A DNA stretch of 64,000 bases. Source: Tetramitus jugosus (Eukaryota > Heterolobosea > Eutetramitea > Acrasida > Vahlkampfiidae). The stretch is from NCBI GenBank assembly GCA_937625935.1, contig OW569350.1, forward strand, positions 248,001-312,000, given 5' to 3'. Positions within the stretch are counted from its first letter, which is position 1; each line of letters begins with the position of its first letter. The translations under genes were made by a program, and so were the position numbers. The notes under the pieces are model-generated. The model saw nothing but the letters and a program-made list of their open reading frames with translations, did not search any database and was not told the origin of the DNA. Positions 1 through 11,700 of the stretch are shown piece by piece.

Positions 1-34
1 CACACTGACAAACGTTCCATGCCGGCGCACTTGA

Positions 35-289
35 ATCCACAAACTCAAACACTCTAGTGGAGTACCAAAGGACGGCAAGAGGACGAGATATGTGGTTGAA
101 AAGACCCAATATTCAACACACTACACGATCAAGGTCGGTCTAAACTCTCTGTTTGCACATCATCCAACACTACTACCCACCATTCGAGAGAAGGCTCATG
201 AGATTACAATAATGGCCATTTGGCTCACAAGATTTGTCAATCTATTCGTCCTAAGGCACTTGGAAGGTATGTCAAAGTTCCTTCACTAA
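35..289 (+). other. Open exon-like fragment, unknown protein
   Basis: An open frame runs from just after a TGA at 32-34 to a TAA at 289 and has no ATG near its start. It reads as a basic stretch followed by a helical segment rich in Leu, Ile and His. Near the end, AAGGTATGTC at about 264-273 looks like the GTATGT donors used by real genes in this window, so this could be an internal exon of a gene entering from the left edge. I could not find the following exon and do not recognise the family. It could equally be a relic of a mobile element. Confidence 0.3.
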
Positions 290-1056
290 ATCAAGCGTTT
301 CTTCAACGTATCGGTTCTGTGTTTCTTCTTTTAAATATTGCCCTGGACGGCGTTCCCTTTTCCTCAAGTGAGCTGTAGATAATTCCATATCTAGTTCGGC
401 GGAGAATTTGACCAGTCACGAACAATTTTACAAAACGCGATGTCTATCGGTTTCGCTCATCAACGGGCGAGAGCACCAAAAAACGAAGTATTCATGAATG
501 CAATGTCGAGGCATTCTTCATGATAGTAACATCCCTACCGTCTTTTTGTGACAAAGAAACGGGAGTTGCTGGATGATTTGTGGGTTGACCATTCAATCAC
601 ACGAGTTGCTTCAGATGTGATTATTGAGGACTCCTCTTCTTGCCCAAAGATGTGTTCATGAATTTCGACCTATTTCTCTTTATTTGTGGGCACCTGTGTG
701 TGAGTGTCGCCCCTTCCCCCTACAAGACAGTAAATTAGTCATCACCAATCAAAAAACAATCGTTTTGTGCAACAAAAATTTTCTCGCCTCAGCAACAACA
801 ATTGAGAAAAACATAAACCACGCACAAAAACCCCACACACCACACACCCCCAAAACTACACACAACAAACGCAAAAAACAAAAAATCATTTTTTTTCTGC
901 TCGCACCAACATTACACACTGTTAGGCAGACATTTTTATTGATTTATTTCGAAACGCGCACATACAACCAAACGACTACTACTACTACTGGACAACCTAT
1001 TACTACACAACCTACACAACACACCTTGTACAAACAAATACCCCCTTTTTTAAAAA
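290..1056. other. Intergenic region 5' of the PP2A B55 gene
   Basis: No supportable gene is seen. The last 250 bases are rich in CA and CAA runs with few G residues, typical of the leader and promoter regions before other start codons in this window (for example before 3775 and 58118). An ORF through 624-1076 is made of this low-complexity CA-rich leader and looks non-coding. Confidence 0.5.
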
Positions 1057-3271
1057 ATGTCAAAAGGACCTCATGACTGGAAATTTCAACAAGTGTTTGG
1101 AGACACAAAAAGCGAAGAAGCTGTTGATGCTGATATAATCTCTGCTGTCGAGTTTGATCAAACTGGTAATTATTTGGCGATTGGTGACCGTGGTGGAAGA
1201 GTTGTGATTCTGGAACGAAATAAGAGCAAGGTGTGTATCACTATCATCATGTTGATTTTTCACATTTTTTCACATTTTCATGCAAGCAGTTGACTCACCA
1301 ATCATTTTGTTTTTTGTCTCTATGTTGTTGTCTACCACTACGACTCGATTCTCTTTGAATGATGATGCAAAAAATATCAACACACATACAGAGAGGTGCT
1401 GAATACAGAGTCATGACAGAATTTCAGAGTCATGAACCAGAGTTTGACTACTTGAAGAGTTTGGAAATTGAAGAAAAGATTAACAAGATTAAGTGGTGTC
1501 ATCCAACTGGTTCAAACAATCACTTTTTGCTCACATCAAATGGTATGAATGAGAAAAGCTTTCTTCATGTTTGATGATCATTTCACAAACAAACATTTTT
1601 TACTAACAACAACCTCAACAACAACCATATCAAACCAACAATTTTTAGACAAGACTATCAAATTGTGGAAAGTGTACGAAAAGCAAGTGAAAAAGGTGTC
1701 TGGAATGAATTTGAATGGCACTCTCAAGAATGCATCCGGTATGAAGGAACTCAAAGTTCCAAGAGTAGCAAAGGGTGACAGAGTCATTGCCCATGTACCA
1801 AAGAAGGTCTATGGCAGTGCTCATGCCTATCACATTAACTCTATCTCACTCAACAGTGATGGTGAAACATTTATCTCTGCAGATGATCTGAGGATAAATA
1901 TGTGGCACGTGGACCACACAAGGGACAGTCACAGTATGTATAGTAGTTGTTTGTTTTTTACTCCACGAGTTTTTTTTGACGTTTTTTTTTGTTGTTGTTG
2001 TTGTGAATGTACATGATGGATTTCTCACACACACCATTTATTGGCGACTTTTCTTCTTCAACAAACAGCGATTGTGGATATTAAGCCACCAAATATGGAG
2101 GACTTGTCTGAGGTCATCACCTCAGCTTCTTTCCATCCAATTCAATGTAACACATTCATGTACAGCAGTAGCAAAGGCACCATTAAACTTGGTGATCTAC
2201 GGCAATCATCCACCTGCAGTAGCTTCAATAAGAGTATGTGTTTTTTTTGCATTCGTTCATGTGTGTGTTTTTGGTAGAGTCTGCTTTGGAGAGACGGTGG
2301 GATCATTTGTGCGCACAGAGAGAGAAGGAGGGGTATTTGTGAGGTTGAATTGCGAAGGTTTTGGAGGGAGAACACATGATGACTCTTTTTATCCTTACAC
2401 TCCGATTGCTGTGCTATTTGTTCTTTGCTCTCAATTTTGAGAGTGGAGCGCACACATGCATGACGATGAAAATGATTGACCCTGTTGTGTGTATATTACA
2501 ACAACAATATATTCTCTGACTGAAGTGTGTGTGTTGCTTGCTTTCCACACCTCTCTCAATCAACACACTTTATCGAACCTTCTCTTGAGCAGCTGCTAAA
2601 GATGCTCTCTGTTATGTGGCCATCAAACAAACAGACAACTCAACGCATTCTTATTCTTGTTTGCTTCAAAATCTTCATTTATGCTCACACTCCAATCTTC
2701 CTGCAATTTTCACTTGTTTTCCTGATCAATCGTAGCCTTTGAAGTAGATGAGGATCCATCGACCAAGACCTTCTTCTCTGAGATTATTGCTTCTGTATCT
2801 GATGCCAAGTTCTCTCCTGATGGACGATTCATCCTGTCGAGAGACTATATGACACTAAAGATTTGGGATGTCAAGATGGAGAGACAACCTCTCAAGGTGC
2901 TCAATATTCATGAACCATTGAGAGCCAAGTTGTGCGAATTGTACGAGAATGATTGCATCTTTGACAAGTTTGAATGCAGTTTTAGTGGTTGTGGTAACTA
3001 TGCGCTCACTGGTTCCTACAAGAATCATTTGCACATCTTTGATCGTCAAGGCAAGTCTCACTCTCACATTGAAGCCTCCACTACGCCTTCATTGAAGAAG
3101 AAGACTCTGTCCAAGACTGGAATTTTGGGAAGAAAGAAGAAGAAGAGTGATGATGTGTTTGAGACTGCTGACTTCAACAAGAAGTGCTTGCACCTTGCAT
3201 GGCATCCAGAAGACCCAATCATTGCCGTGTCGTCAGTGAATAGTTTGTTCATTTTTGCCTCCATGAACTAG
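1057..3271 (+). CDS. PPP2R2: PP2A regulatory subunit B55 (PPP2R2 family), five exons
   Basis: Predicted exons are 1057-1230, 1392-1542, 1649-1933, 2069-2233 and 2736-3271, giving about 436 residues, close to the usual 440-450. All four introns are GT-AG and keep phase. The protein is a WD40 beta-propeller. Hallmark B55 stretches are [29 protein letters not shown] across the second splice, [20 protein letters not shown] and [17 protein letters not shown]55 docks on the PP2A scaffold A subunit and selects substrates for the catalytic subunit, notably in mitotic exit and cytoskeletal control. The fourth intron is long (502 nt) for this genome. The joins were chosen by matching the conserved B55 order across each gap; the first and last exons are certain. 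Confidence 0.93.
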
Positions 3272-3774
3272 AGTAGCGCTGCAAGGGTTGCTAGTTTGGT
3301 GGCACAAGTATTTTATTATCACAATATTTTTCTATTATTGTTGTGGTTGTTGACCCAGTTGGCTCAACACTCTTGAGGACGCAACAACCCCTCTAGGTAG
3401 TGCAACCTGCAAATACTCAAATAGCTGCTTGCAAGTAGTCTTTTTCTCAGAAGATCTTGTAAATAATTCTAATGTGAACTAGCGAGTTGCTATAATACAA
3501 TAAACAAATACTCACGACTTTATTTACTCAAAAAGAAAGACCTGTCCTGTCTACAACAGCTGAGGAGAGACTTTTGGAGTCTGCAGGATGCTCCTGCATT
3601 TCTTTTGAAGGGAGGGAATATATCGCAAGATGCGAATATCCGACGATTGACACGACAATTAGATCCTGCTTCCCGCTTCTGTTCTGAGGGAAAAAGCTTT
3701 AAAAATTTTTTTCACTCTTGTGTGAGTTTTCTCATTAGCACAAAAAAACAAGACAACACAAACAAACAACAACC
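3272..3774. other. Intergenic region with a cluster of three hairpins
   Basis: This is the 3' flank of the B55 gene and the promoter of the reductase. Three short inverted repeats lie close together: 3568-3582 (AGACT/AGTCT, 5-nt loop), 3582-3598 (TGCAGGA/TCCTGCA, 3-nt loop) and 3618-3639 (stem of about nine pairs with one bulged A, closing TCGCA/TGCGA). A run of seven T residues follows at 3706-3712. No tRNA, snRNA or snoRNA signature was recognised. A small structured RNA is possible but unproven. Confidence 0.4.
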
Positions 3775-5972
3775 ATGTTGACCTATCTATTACTTGGCTT
3801 AACTGCCCTTTTCTTTATCTACTGGTTCTTGATTCGTGACAAGAACGGTGGTGATGACGATGACGACGATACTCTCTTTGCTGGTAAAAAGTATGTTTTT
3901 CATTCACTCATATCAATATGTGTGTGTGTGTGATCTTGATATCAAACCCACCATCCATTGGATCAAACAACAACTAACCACCACCACCACCTCTATCAAA
4001 CCACTTGATCATCAACAATCAACCATCAACAACAACCATGTATAATTTTTTTTAAAATAGAGATTTCAAAGAAGATGGCAGACCAAAGCTTCTCATTCTC
4101 TATGGCTCACAAACCGGTACAGCAGAAGAATTTGCTCAAACATTGGCAGAAGAGGCCAATGCACACGGTTTCAACTCTATTGCCATGGACATGATTGATT
4201 ATACACCTGAGGAGTTGTGCAATGAGCCATTTGTTGTCTTTATTCTTGCCACGTACGGTGAAGGTGAACCAACTGACAATGCTCGTGATTTCTATGATTG
4301 GATCAAGGACGATGAGCAGAGTTTGGATGAGAGTTCATTGAGTGGTGTCAAGTATGCAGTGTTTGGATTGGGAAATAAGCAATACAAGATTTATCAGGCA
4401 ATGAGTCGATATTTTGACAAGAGATGTGAAGAGTTGGGTGCAAAGAGAGTGTTCAAGGCTGGTGAAGGTGATGCCGATGATAATATTGAGGAGCATTTTG
4501 ATGATTGGAAGGCAAATGCGTTGATCAAGTTTTGTGAAGAGTTTGGAACCAATGCGGATGCAAGTGAACAGGCCATGTATGTTATGATTTGTTGTTATTA
4601 TGGTTTTTATTGTTGTTTTTTGATTGTTGTTGTTGTTGACTGACCGACTGACTGACCGATTGACTAACTTACACACAACAACAACAGTGAACCAAAGTAC
4701 AATTTGAATTATCATGGAGAGGACGATGGAACAGAAGCGTACATTACTGCTAGACACTTGGAGCCTGATTCCAAGAGTCCATTCTTGGCATCCATCTCGA
4801 CAAACAAACAACTCTTGGTCAATCACAATGTCAGAAGCACTGTTCATGTCGAATTTGATCTTAAGGGATCAAAGGTCAAGTATGAAGCAGGTGATCACCT
4901 GGCAATCTTGGCAGAGAACAAGGCTGAACTCGTTGATGCCTACATGCGAAGATTGAATGTGTTGGACAAGAGATCTCAAATCATTTCTCTGATGCACAAG
5001 GATGGCAAGAAGGGAAATCACTTCCCAAAGAAGACGACTCTGAGCAATGTGTTCACCTACTTTTTGGATCTTTCTTGCATGCCAAGAAAGAAGATGCTCA
5101 AGGCCTTCTCCATTTATGCGAGCGATGAGAACGAGAGCGAATATTTGAAGCTCTTGTCCGCCAATACTGTTGAAGGCAAGAATGAGTACAATCGTTTTGT
5201 TCACTCCGAGTGCAGAAACACTTTGGAAGTGTTGAATCATCTCTCATCGGTCAATGTTCCATTGGCTCACTTTTTGGAGTTGATGCCTCGATTGCAACCA
5301 AGATATTACTCGATTGCCTCATCGAGTCAAATTCACAATGACTCTGTTCACGTTGTCGTAGCTGTTGTGAGATACACTGTTAACAGAGGTGACTCCTCTG
5401 CTGTGCATAGACACGGAACAGCATCTTCCTATTTGGAGTCTCTGACACCAGGACGCAAGGCATTCATCTATGTCAGAAAATCTCATTTCCATTTGCCAAA
5501 GGATCCTATGACACCAGTGATTATGATTGGACCAGGAACCGGTATCGCACCATTTATTGGCTTTTTGCAACAGAGAAGAGCATTGAAGCAAGCTGGAAAA
5601 AAGTTGGGTGATGCTCACTTGTACTTTGGTTGCAGAACAAAGTCTGAAGATTTTATTTATGCAGATGACATGAGAAGTGCAGAAAAGGACGGTGTCATCT
5701 CTCAACTGCACGTTGCCTTCTCTCGAGAACAGGACAGCAAAGTCTATGTGCAACACTTGTTGGAGAAGAATGGTGAATCTGTGTGGGATATGCTAAGCCG
5801 TAAGGGTTATGTTTATATTTGTGGAGATGCAAAGTTTATGGCCAAGGGCGTGGAGCAAACACTGATCAACATTGTGCACAAGTATGGAGGTAAGGACATG
5901 GAAGAAGCAAAGAATTTTATTGAAAAGATGCAGACTGATGGCAAATATGAGAAGGATGTCTGGGCACCATAA
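3775..5972 (+). CDS. POR: NADPH-cytochrome P450 reductase, three exons
   Basis: Exons are 3775-3890, 4061-4576 and 4688-5972 with introns of 170 and 111 nt, giving about 638 residues. An N-terminal hydrophobic helix (residues 2-21, then RDK) would anchor it in the ER membrane, and a short acidic linker follows. The FMN/flavodoxin domain shows LYGSQTGTAEEFA and ATYGEGEPTDNARDF. The FAD part has PRYYSIASSS and GTASSYLESL. The NADPH part has GPGTGIAPFIGFLQQR and YICGDAKFMAKGV. The chain ends DVWAP, near the aromatic C terminus typical of the family. It passes electrons from NADPH through FAD and FMN to P450s and other ER oxygenases; the methylsterol oxidase at 14454 needs a comparable electron supply, usually through cytochrome b5. 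Intron 2 contains a GACT-type microsatellite. Confidence 0.95.
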
Positions 5973-6065
5973 GCACCAACAACCAGGAATAAAAACAACC
6001 AAAATCATTTTAACAGTTTACCAATACGCCGACATCCATGAGTTCAAACCTTGGAACAAAACAAA

Positions 6066-7517
6066 ATGTCACAAGACAAAATTGCTCGACCGCTGAATGT
6101 TTATGGTGCTGGAAACTCCCATTGCCATCAAACAGGGTTCAATCACGCGTACTATGAACAAATGGGCAACAAAAGTGAATATCTGACATTGTCAGACACC
6201 GGATCTGAAATTATAAAATCGTTTGCTCAGATGGTGCAATATGGTTCGTTTGGAACGGAATTTGCATCAGAGGACGATCTGTTTCAGCCAAATGAATACA
6301 TTGTCAATGTGTCCTGTGGTGAGGAGCATTCACTGTTTGTGACCAATCTTCGTCGTGTGTTCTGTTGTGGAGATAATTCGAATGGTAGTTGTGCAAGGGA
6401 GGCATCTCTAATTTCTGTTGTGAAGCAAGTGACATTGATACCAGAGCTGTCCCATTGTAATATTGTGGAGACAAAGTGTGGAAATATGCATTCGTTGTTC
6501 ATTAGTGAGGGATATGCGTGTGTGTATGCTTCTGGATATAATATCCATGGTGAGTGTGGATTGGCCACTGGATCAAGAAATATTTATGGTGTGGAAAAGA
6601 TGGAAAACATTGAAGGCAAAAGGTTGAAATGTGTTGCACCTGGCGCGTATCACACAGTGTTTGTCACGGTTGATAATTGTGTTTATACTTCGGGATACTG
6701 TGCGTTTGGATCTCTGGGTCAGGGTCATCCAAGTCAACATTGTCCACTTCCTGTCAAAGTGAACCATCCTGATCTGGCTAATGGATTGAAAGCGATCAAG
6801 AATGTATTCTGTGGCCAGTGGCATTCCATAGTGATTGCAGAGGATGGAACAGCTTACTCCTGGGGTTATAATCGTCTTGGTCAATGTGGCTTTTACTCTT
6901 CTTCTCCTGAAAATGTATTCAGTCCTGTCTTGGTGACTGGACTTCCTCCATGTGAGAGATTTGTTGATGCAAGGTGTGGCAGTTGTTTCACAGTGTTTCG
7001 AACAGAGTCAAACAATTTTTATGGTTGTGGAGAGAATTCTCATGGTGCTCTAGGACTTCCTACGACTGATCAACTCTTAATCATCACTAAGATTCCTCTT
7101 TCAATTGGAACTGTGCTCGACTACAGCTGTGGAACAAATTTCACAGTGTTTACAACGAAAGAAGGAGGTGCATACACATGCGGTTATAGAAAGTTTGTAC
7201 TTTAGCTATTTTATTCTGTTTGATGTCTTGGTAAGCTCACTCACTAAGCTCACACAAAATGTATTTTTCACCATAGTTCGGGAGAACGAGAAAGCATCTT
7301 TCAATTTGAAGATGACGACAGCTTGTTTGCTGAAATAGGTTTGCCCTGGGTTTCTCAAGATGAGATACATCGTGAACTACGTGTGGCATGCGGCCAAACA
7401 GGTTCACACATCATGTTGTACACTCTGCCCAAGATTCATTCCATCTTCTCTAAAAAGTTGTTTGCTGTTCAACAAAAGGGCCTTCTATGTGATATCACGG
7501 TTGTATTCGAGGAATAA
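6066..7517 (+). CDS. RCC1-repeat protein truncated before a BTB-like domain
   Basis: The first ATG is at 6066. Exon 1 runs to 7192 and exon 2 is 7277-7517 (84-nt intron, donor GTTTGT, acceptor CCATAG), giving about 455 residues. RCC1-type blades recur through the protein: VSCGEEHSLFVT, FCCGDNSNG, VAPGAYHTVFVT, FCGQWHSIVIAEDGTAYSWG, ARCGSCFTVF and YSCGTNFTVFT. Such propellers often act as protein-interaction or exchange-factor modules. The last residues, LFAVQQKGLLCDITVVFEE, look like the entry into a BTB/POZ domain (the usual CDVTFVV strand), and then a TAA stops the chain. RCC1-BTB proteins are a known architecture, so this may be a truncated member. The splice is inferred from phase and fit. 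Confidence 0.8.
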
Positions 7518-7808
7518 AACTAGGTTTAAACTCCAGTTCATGTGTTACTCCACTAAAAATCTGACCACCCATTCTGCGTGCAAGGAGGCGTCCCAGGAAG
7601 CATTTTGCGCACAGGGATGACCAAATCTGCCTGGAGTGTAAATTGCTGTGTGTTTCCTTGTGATGACGCCTCCACCCTCGAGACTGTAGTTTCTCTTGCA
7701 TTAGGTCGTAGTTCCCAATGACGACACAATAAATGTGGTTTGAACGAAGAATCGAGACAAAAAAATTTCAAACAAATCAAAGGCAAGATCTTTGCCAGCT
7801 GGGTGAGC

Positions 7809-8531
7809 ATGATGATCAGAAGAGCACTACGCCAACCATGTGCTTTTGCATTCAAAGATGTAGTATTCCCTAGGAAGATCAGTAACACACAGAGCTATAG
7901 TACCAAGCCAAAGCCCAAGATTGCTGTATCTGTTGTTTTGTTTCATGTGCCAGATAACAAAAAGTCAGGACACCAAGGAGAAGATTTGAGTGTACTACTC
8001 ATTAAGAGAGGAAATCCACCGGCTCAAGGTTTGTGGAGCTTGCCAGGTGGAAAGATGGAAACCGGTGAAACCATTTTCGAATGTGGCGTGAGAGAGTTGT
8101 GGGAGGAGACTGGAATACGAGAGAATAGTGTTGAATTGGCGAAGAATCCCTTTACGGTTGCCGAATTTGTGAACAGTGAATACCATTATATTATTCTCGA
8201 GTTGTTTGGAATCATTAGGAGTCGTGAGTTAAGCAGTATAGACTTGAGATCGGGTGATGATGCCAGTGGGATTGGATGGTGTCCCGTCTCACTGTTTGAT
8301 CATCACTGTCATCACTTGTTGCCCAGGGAGGGTGTTGTAGATGCTACATATCATGATTTTCCATTTGTTGATCCAGAGAGTGCATCAATGGAGGGTGCAC
8401 CAATCGTTCCTCAACTCTTGGCAAACGAAAGATACAATGGAAGCATCTTGCCAGTGATTAACTTGGCCAGGAAAATGTTTCATGCTGGCTTGTTCGAGTT
8501 CGATGCGAAGAAACCCATCCAGGATACATAA
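7809..8531 (+). CDS. Nudix hydrolase, likely organelle-targeted
   Basis: The first ATG codon is at 7809; the open frame upstream has none. The product has 240 residues. The Nudix box is complete, GGKMETGETIFECGVRELWE followed by ETGI, matching G-x5-E-x7-R-E-U-x-E-E-x-G-U. The metal-binding glutamates are therefore present. Such enzymes cleave nucleoside diphosphates linked to another moiety. The first 35 residues (MMIRRALRQP and following) are basic, free of acids until D18, and rich in Ser and hydroxylated residues, suggesting a mitochondrial presequence. A C-terminal insertion with HDFPFVDPE is not diagnostic to me. The stop lies only 7 bp from the convergent Nup133-like gene, so the 3' UTRs must overlap. 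The substrate cannot be read from the sequence. Confidence 0.85.
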   Translation: MMIRRALRQPCAFAFKDVVFPRKISNTQSYSTKPKPKIAVSVVLFHVPDNKKSGHQGEDLSVLLIKRGNPPAQGLWSLPGGKMETGETIFECGVRELWEETGIRENSVELAKNPFTVAEFVNSEYHYIILELFGIIRSRELSSIDLRSGDDASGIGWCPVSLFDHHCHHLLPREGVVDATYHDFPFVDPESASMEGAPIVPQLLANERYNGSILPVINLARKMFHAGLFEFDAKKPIQDT

Positions 8532-8538
8532 ATCTCTT

Positions 8539-11500
8539 TTATTGTGAAGTGATGGCCTTGCCTCCACAAAAGATGTCATATATATTCTGCATCCTCCTCT
8601 GCTCACTCTCGTTCAGGCCATTCTTCACGACAGCCAACACGTTCTCTGTCATCCGACTGTGCATGGCAGATGTATACTTCAGCAAGCGATAGAAAATGGA
8701 CTGTTCTGGCTGTTCTTCATTGGTTGCAAGAAAACAACTAGCTTCCCACGCCGTTGACCATAGTGTCGTTAGTGTGTATGCTGCTGGCAGTTTTAGCAGA
8801 TCGAACAAGTTAAATCCAATCTGGAGACACTCATATAACACCGTGTCCGATCTATCTCTGTTTTCTAATTCGATAGAGCGAGTTGTGCAAGTAATACACA
8901 GTTCCATAATGAGTGACGCACAATCCAAAGTATTTGAGAACGCACAGTTTAACTTTTCTTCCAACTGTTTCCTGGAACGAATGAACGTGAGAGTCTGAGC
9001 TGCAGTTAAAGTAGTGCTGGTATCATCACCTGCGAGACCTACAAGCTTTAGGATAGAAAAGAAGGAGGTATCTTTGGATATTTTGCCCCAATGCAGAAGT
9101 GGAGCAACAGCAGATAGCATATCGTTCCTCTCCACGGCAAACATCCACTTCAAGTCTGAGCGATTTCGCACCAGGTGTGCTATATATTCTGGGTAGCTTT
9201 GCACAAATTGTGGGGCAAGTAATAGCTCGAATCTCTCGTGAGTCTCAAAATAATGAAGAATTTGGTGCATTAGCTCTGGGTTTTCCTGAGTATCAGTCGT
9301 AAATTCTTTCAATTTGGTGAACCCTTCTTGATCATAGAGCTCAAAGCACCAATGTGCAAGACGAGCCATATCCTTGTATTTTTTAGCCAGCAAAAGTACT
9401 TTTTCTCTCCAATTAGATTCTTTGGATGCAGTTCCTAGGAGGTTGATTACTTGACATCTTGTGTCGTCGAGTTTCTGCTTGTCGGTCACCTCAGCTAAAT
9501 TGTACTTCGAGTCGAGGTAGAAGTCAGCAATGTTAAACATGTGGGGATAAAGATTGTCCCATGGATTACTCAAAATTTCTGAACGTGTGATATCGAACTG
9601 ATCCCATAAAATACTGGAGAACCTTGTGCCCCAGTTTTGTCCAATCCCAAATCGATTCGTCATATGCACTCTGTGTTTCATAATAGTCTCTCTCATATCA
9701 GTTAAAAGGGAAGAGATAGTAGATATGTACTCATAGACTCCATCAGCACTTATCGAAAAAATTTTACACTTCTCCATCGCCACTAACTCTTCGTACACTT
9801 CCAAAACAAGTGAAGCGTCTGAGAAGAACAATTCGTTGTTCTTCACTTCACATACTCTATTATATTCTCGTTTTTCTTCACACTTACTGATTGCTTGTTG
9901 CACTAATTCACATTCACATTGTTCAATCAAGCTCAGGCAAATGAACAAACATTCACTATCATGTAGTATCTCTACTTCTTGTTTAGGTGAAAGAATATTC
10001 CAAATCTTAATTCCTGTTTCAGAATGCTTCTCTCTGTGCAACATGCCGAAGAAAAATTCATGAAGCTTTTGCTTCCTTGCGAGTCCTCCTTTGACGTCAT
10101 TTGAGCTGACCTTAGCATTGGATATCATCTTGCTTGTTTTAACCAAAGTTTCTGCAGAAACATTCAAACCAAATGGCAATGTCGAATCATCACTTCTCCT
10201 ATTCATTTCACAATGTTCTACGAGTCGCAATAATTCGTGGGCGTTGATCTCTTTGAACCCAGCATTGATCTCTAAAATCGATTGAGGAGTGTTGTCTGCT
10301 TGAATATTCATAATGAGCACACCAAGTTCCGAATGTAGTATGTACAACAATTGATTCTCTCCAAACTCTTGATTGAGTTTCATTTTCAATACACCCAGTC
10401 CTAAAATATTGGAATTAGAAAGAGAGCATGTTTTTGGCGCACACTCCCATACTTCTTTCTCATCTTGTCGCAACCAAACAAATCGATTCCTCCACAACAC
10501 AAACAAAATTGGTGTGTCGTTCGAAAGAGCACATAGAATGCGCACCCTTCCCTCATTATGTCGGCTTGTTGTATTCAATTGAACAAAGGATACTATAGGT
10601 TGTCTACTCGAAGTTGAATTAATCACCCAAACATGATACAGGATGGGATCTTTTGCATTACTGTATGACCTGGAAGCAGTTACTAAATAAATAATGTTGT
10701 GATAGTGCTCTCTTGAATCGTTAGTCGCATCCAACAACCACACAATTTGTTCCTTTCTATAATGACGAGACAGTGTTTGTCTAATAAGTTCCTGGGCATT
10801 GAGATGCCAATGAGGGATGTCATCATCATTCAATAGGGAGTGCTCTCTGACAGATGTGTCAGTCAAAGAAATAACAGAGAATTCGCTATCGGACGAGGGC
10901 AAAAGGGCTACGCAATGCTCTCTCTTGGCCTCTGATCGAAAGGGCATCCAAGATGCAATCGACGTCCACAAACTCGTCTCTCGCTTGTCTATCGATTCAT
11001 CAAATATCGTCGTACTCTTCACAGTTTTCTCCCATGGACAAACGCTCAATTTATCTACTCTTCTTCCATCTGCAGTCGCCACATATGCACTCATGTGCGC
11101 TTCATCGACATGGATTTTAACAAACAGATTATTCTCATCAATCATTGTTCCATTCACCTGATTTTCACCATCATGATGAATCTCCTTCAAATGATGACTC
11201 ACAAACTCTAATGAATCTCCATTCTCACTACCAATATCAATCGATGGCCAATACCGCACACATCCATCACAATTCACAGCCAACACACTCACACACTGTG
11301 ATCCTTGACCTATCGAAAGCTCTGAACGAAAAATGGCAATCAACGGACAATAGGTCACGCCTTGTTTCACACTCACTCCAAAATGGAGTGTCACCACAGG
11401 AGTTCTCTCATCATTCTTCACCTTTGACATCTTCTTATTGATCCGGTCCACGACTGACCAAACATAAATTTCATTGCCCTTCTGAACATAGGCATAACCT

Positions 11501-11700
11501 GATCTTGTGAACACGTGACCTGAAGGTGATTTACCACTCGAGTTTGGAACATGGTCGTCGTCGCACAAGGGATCCATTGCTGTATCACTCTCAAGCAGGG
11601 AAGAGTGATTGTAGAGTGCAAGACGCACAGTGGAGGGAAGCGAGGAGAGACATGCAAAATGGTCAATGCTGTGGTTATTGCTTTTGTTGGTTGATCTCAT
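8539..11700 (-). CDS. NUP133: Nup133-like nucleoporin
   Basis: An uninterrupted 1053-residue frame on the minus strand; the first ATG is at 11700 and the frame upstream has only a TTG. The N-terminal third looks like the Nup133 beta-propeller, with the characteristic SGYAYVQKGNEIYVWSV opening blade. Before it lies an amphipathic Ser/Leu-rich segment (ACLSSLPSTVRLALYN), possibly a membrane-curvature-sensing ALPS motif. The C-terminal half is all alpha-helical, with YKDMARLAHWCFELYDQEGF and LHYFETHERFELLLAPQF resembling the helical stack of Nup133. Nup133 is part of the Y-shaped Nup107-160 (Nup84) scaffold of the nuclear pore. Sequence conservation is low, as usual for the family, so the call rests on architecture plus several local matches. 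The gene has no introns despite its length. Confidence 0.75.
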   Translation of the reverse strand: MRSTNKSNNHSIDHFACLSSLPSTVRLALYNHSSLLESDTAMDPLCDDDHVPNSSGKSPSGHVFTRSGYAYVQKGNEIYVWSVVDRINKKMSKVKNDERTPVVTLHFGVSVKQGVTYCPLIAIFRSELSIGQGSQCVSVLAVNCDGCVRYWPSIDIGSENGDSLEFVSHHLKEIHHDGENQVNGTMIDENNLFVKIHVDEAHMSAYVATADGRRVDKLSVCPWEKTVKSTTIFDESIDKRETSLWTSIASWMPFRSEAKREHCVALLPSSDSEFSVISLTDTSVREHSLLNDDDIPHWHLNAQELIRQTLSRHYRKEQIVWLLDATNDSREHYHNIIYLVTASRSYSNAKDPILYHVWVINSTSSRQPIVSFVQLNTTSRHNEGRVRILCALSNDTPILFVLWRNRFVWLRQDEKEVWECAPKTCSLSNSNILGLGVLKMKLNQEFGENQLLYILHSELGVLIMNIQADNTPQSILEINAGFKEINAHELLRLVEHCEMNRRSDDSTLPFGLNVSAETLVKTSKMISNAKVSSNDVKGGLARKQKLHEFFFGMLHREKHSETGIKIWNILSPKQEVEILHDSECLFICLSLIEQCECELVQQAISKCEEKREYNRVCEVKNNELFFSDASLVLEVYEELVAMEKCKIFSISADGVYEYISTISSLLTDMRETIMKHRVHMTNRFGIGQNWGTRFSSILWDQFDITRSEILSNPWDNLYPHMFNIADFYLDSKYNLAEVTDKQKLDDTRCQVINLLGTASKESNWREKVLLLAKKYKDMARLAHWCFELYDQEGFTKLKEFTTDTQENPELMHQILHYFETHERFELLLAPQFVQSYPEYIAHLVRNRSDLKWMFAVERNDMLSAVAPLLHWGKISKDTSFFSILKLVGLAGDDTSTTLTAAQTLTFIRSRKQLEEKLNCAFSNTLDCASLIMELCITCTTRSIELENRDRSDTVLYECLQIGFNLFDLLKLPAAYTLTTLWSTAWEASCFLATNEEQPEQSIFYRLLKYTSAMHSRMTENVLAVVKNGLNESEQRRMQNIYDIFCGGKAITSQ

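Noticed and set aside
624-1076. 150-codon ORF before the B55 gene
   Set aside because: Its composition follows the CA-rich leader, it overlaps the real start codon and has no recognisable domain.
2142-2453. ORFs inside intron 4 of the B55 gene
   Set aside because: They lie between two exons whose join restores the B55 protein in phase, and have no motifs.
3541-3712. RNase P RNA, U-snRNA or SRP RNA
   Set aside because: I looked for the conserved boxes (for example the RNase P GAGGAAAGUC core, U6 ACAGAGA, U1 5' end) and found only weak chance resemblance.
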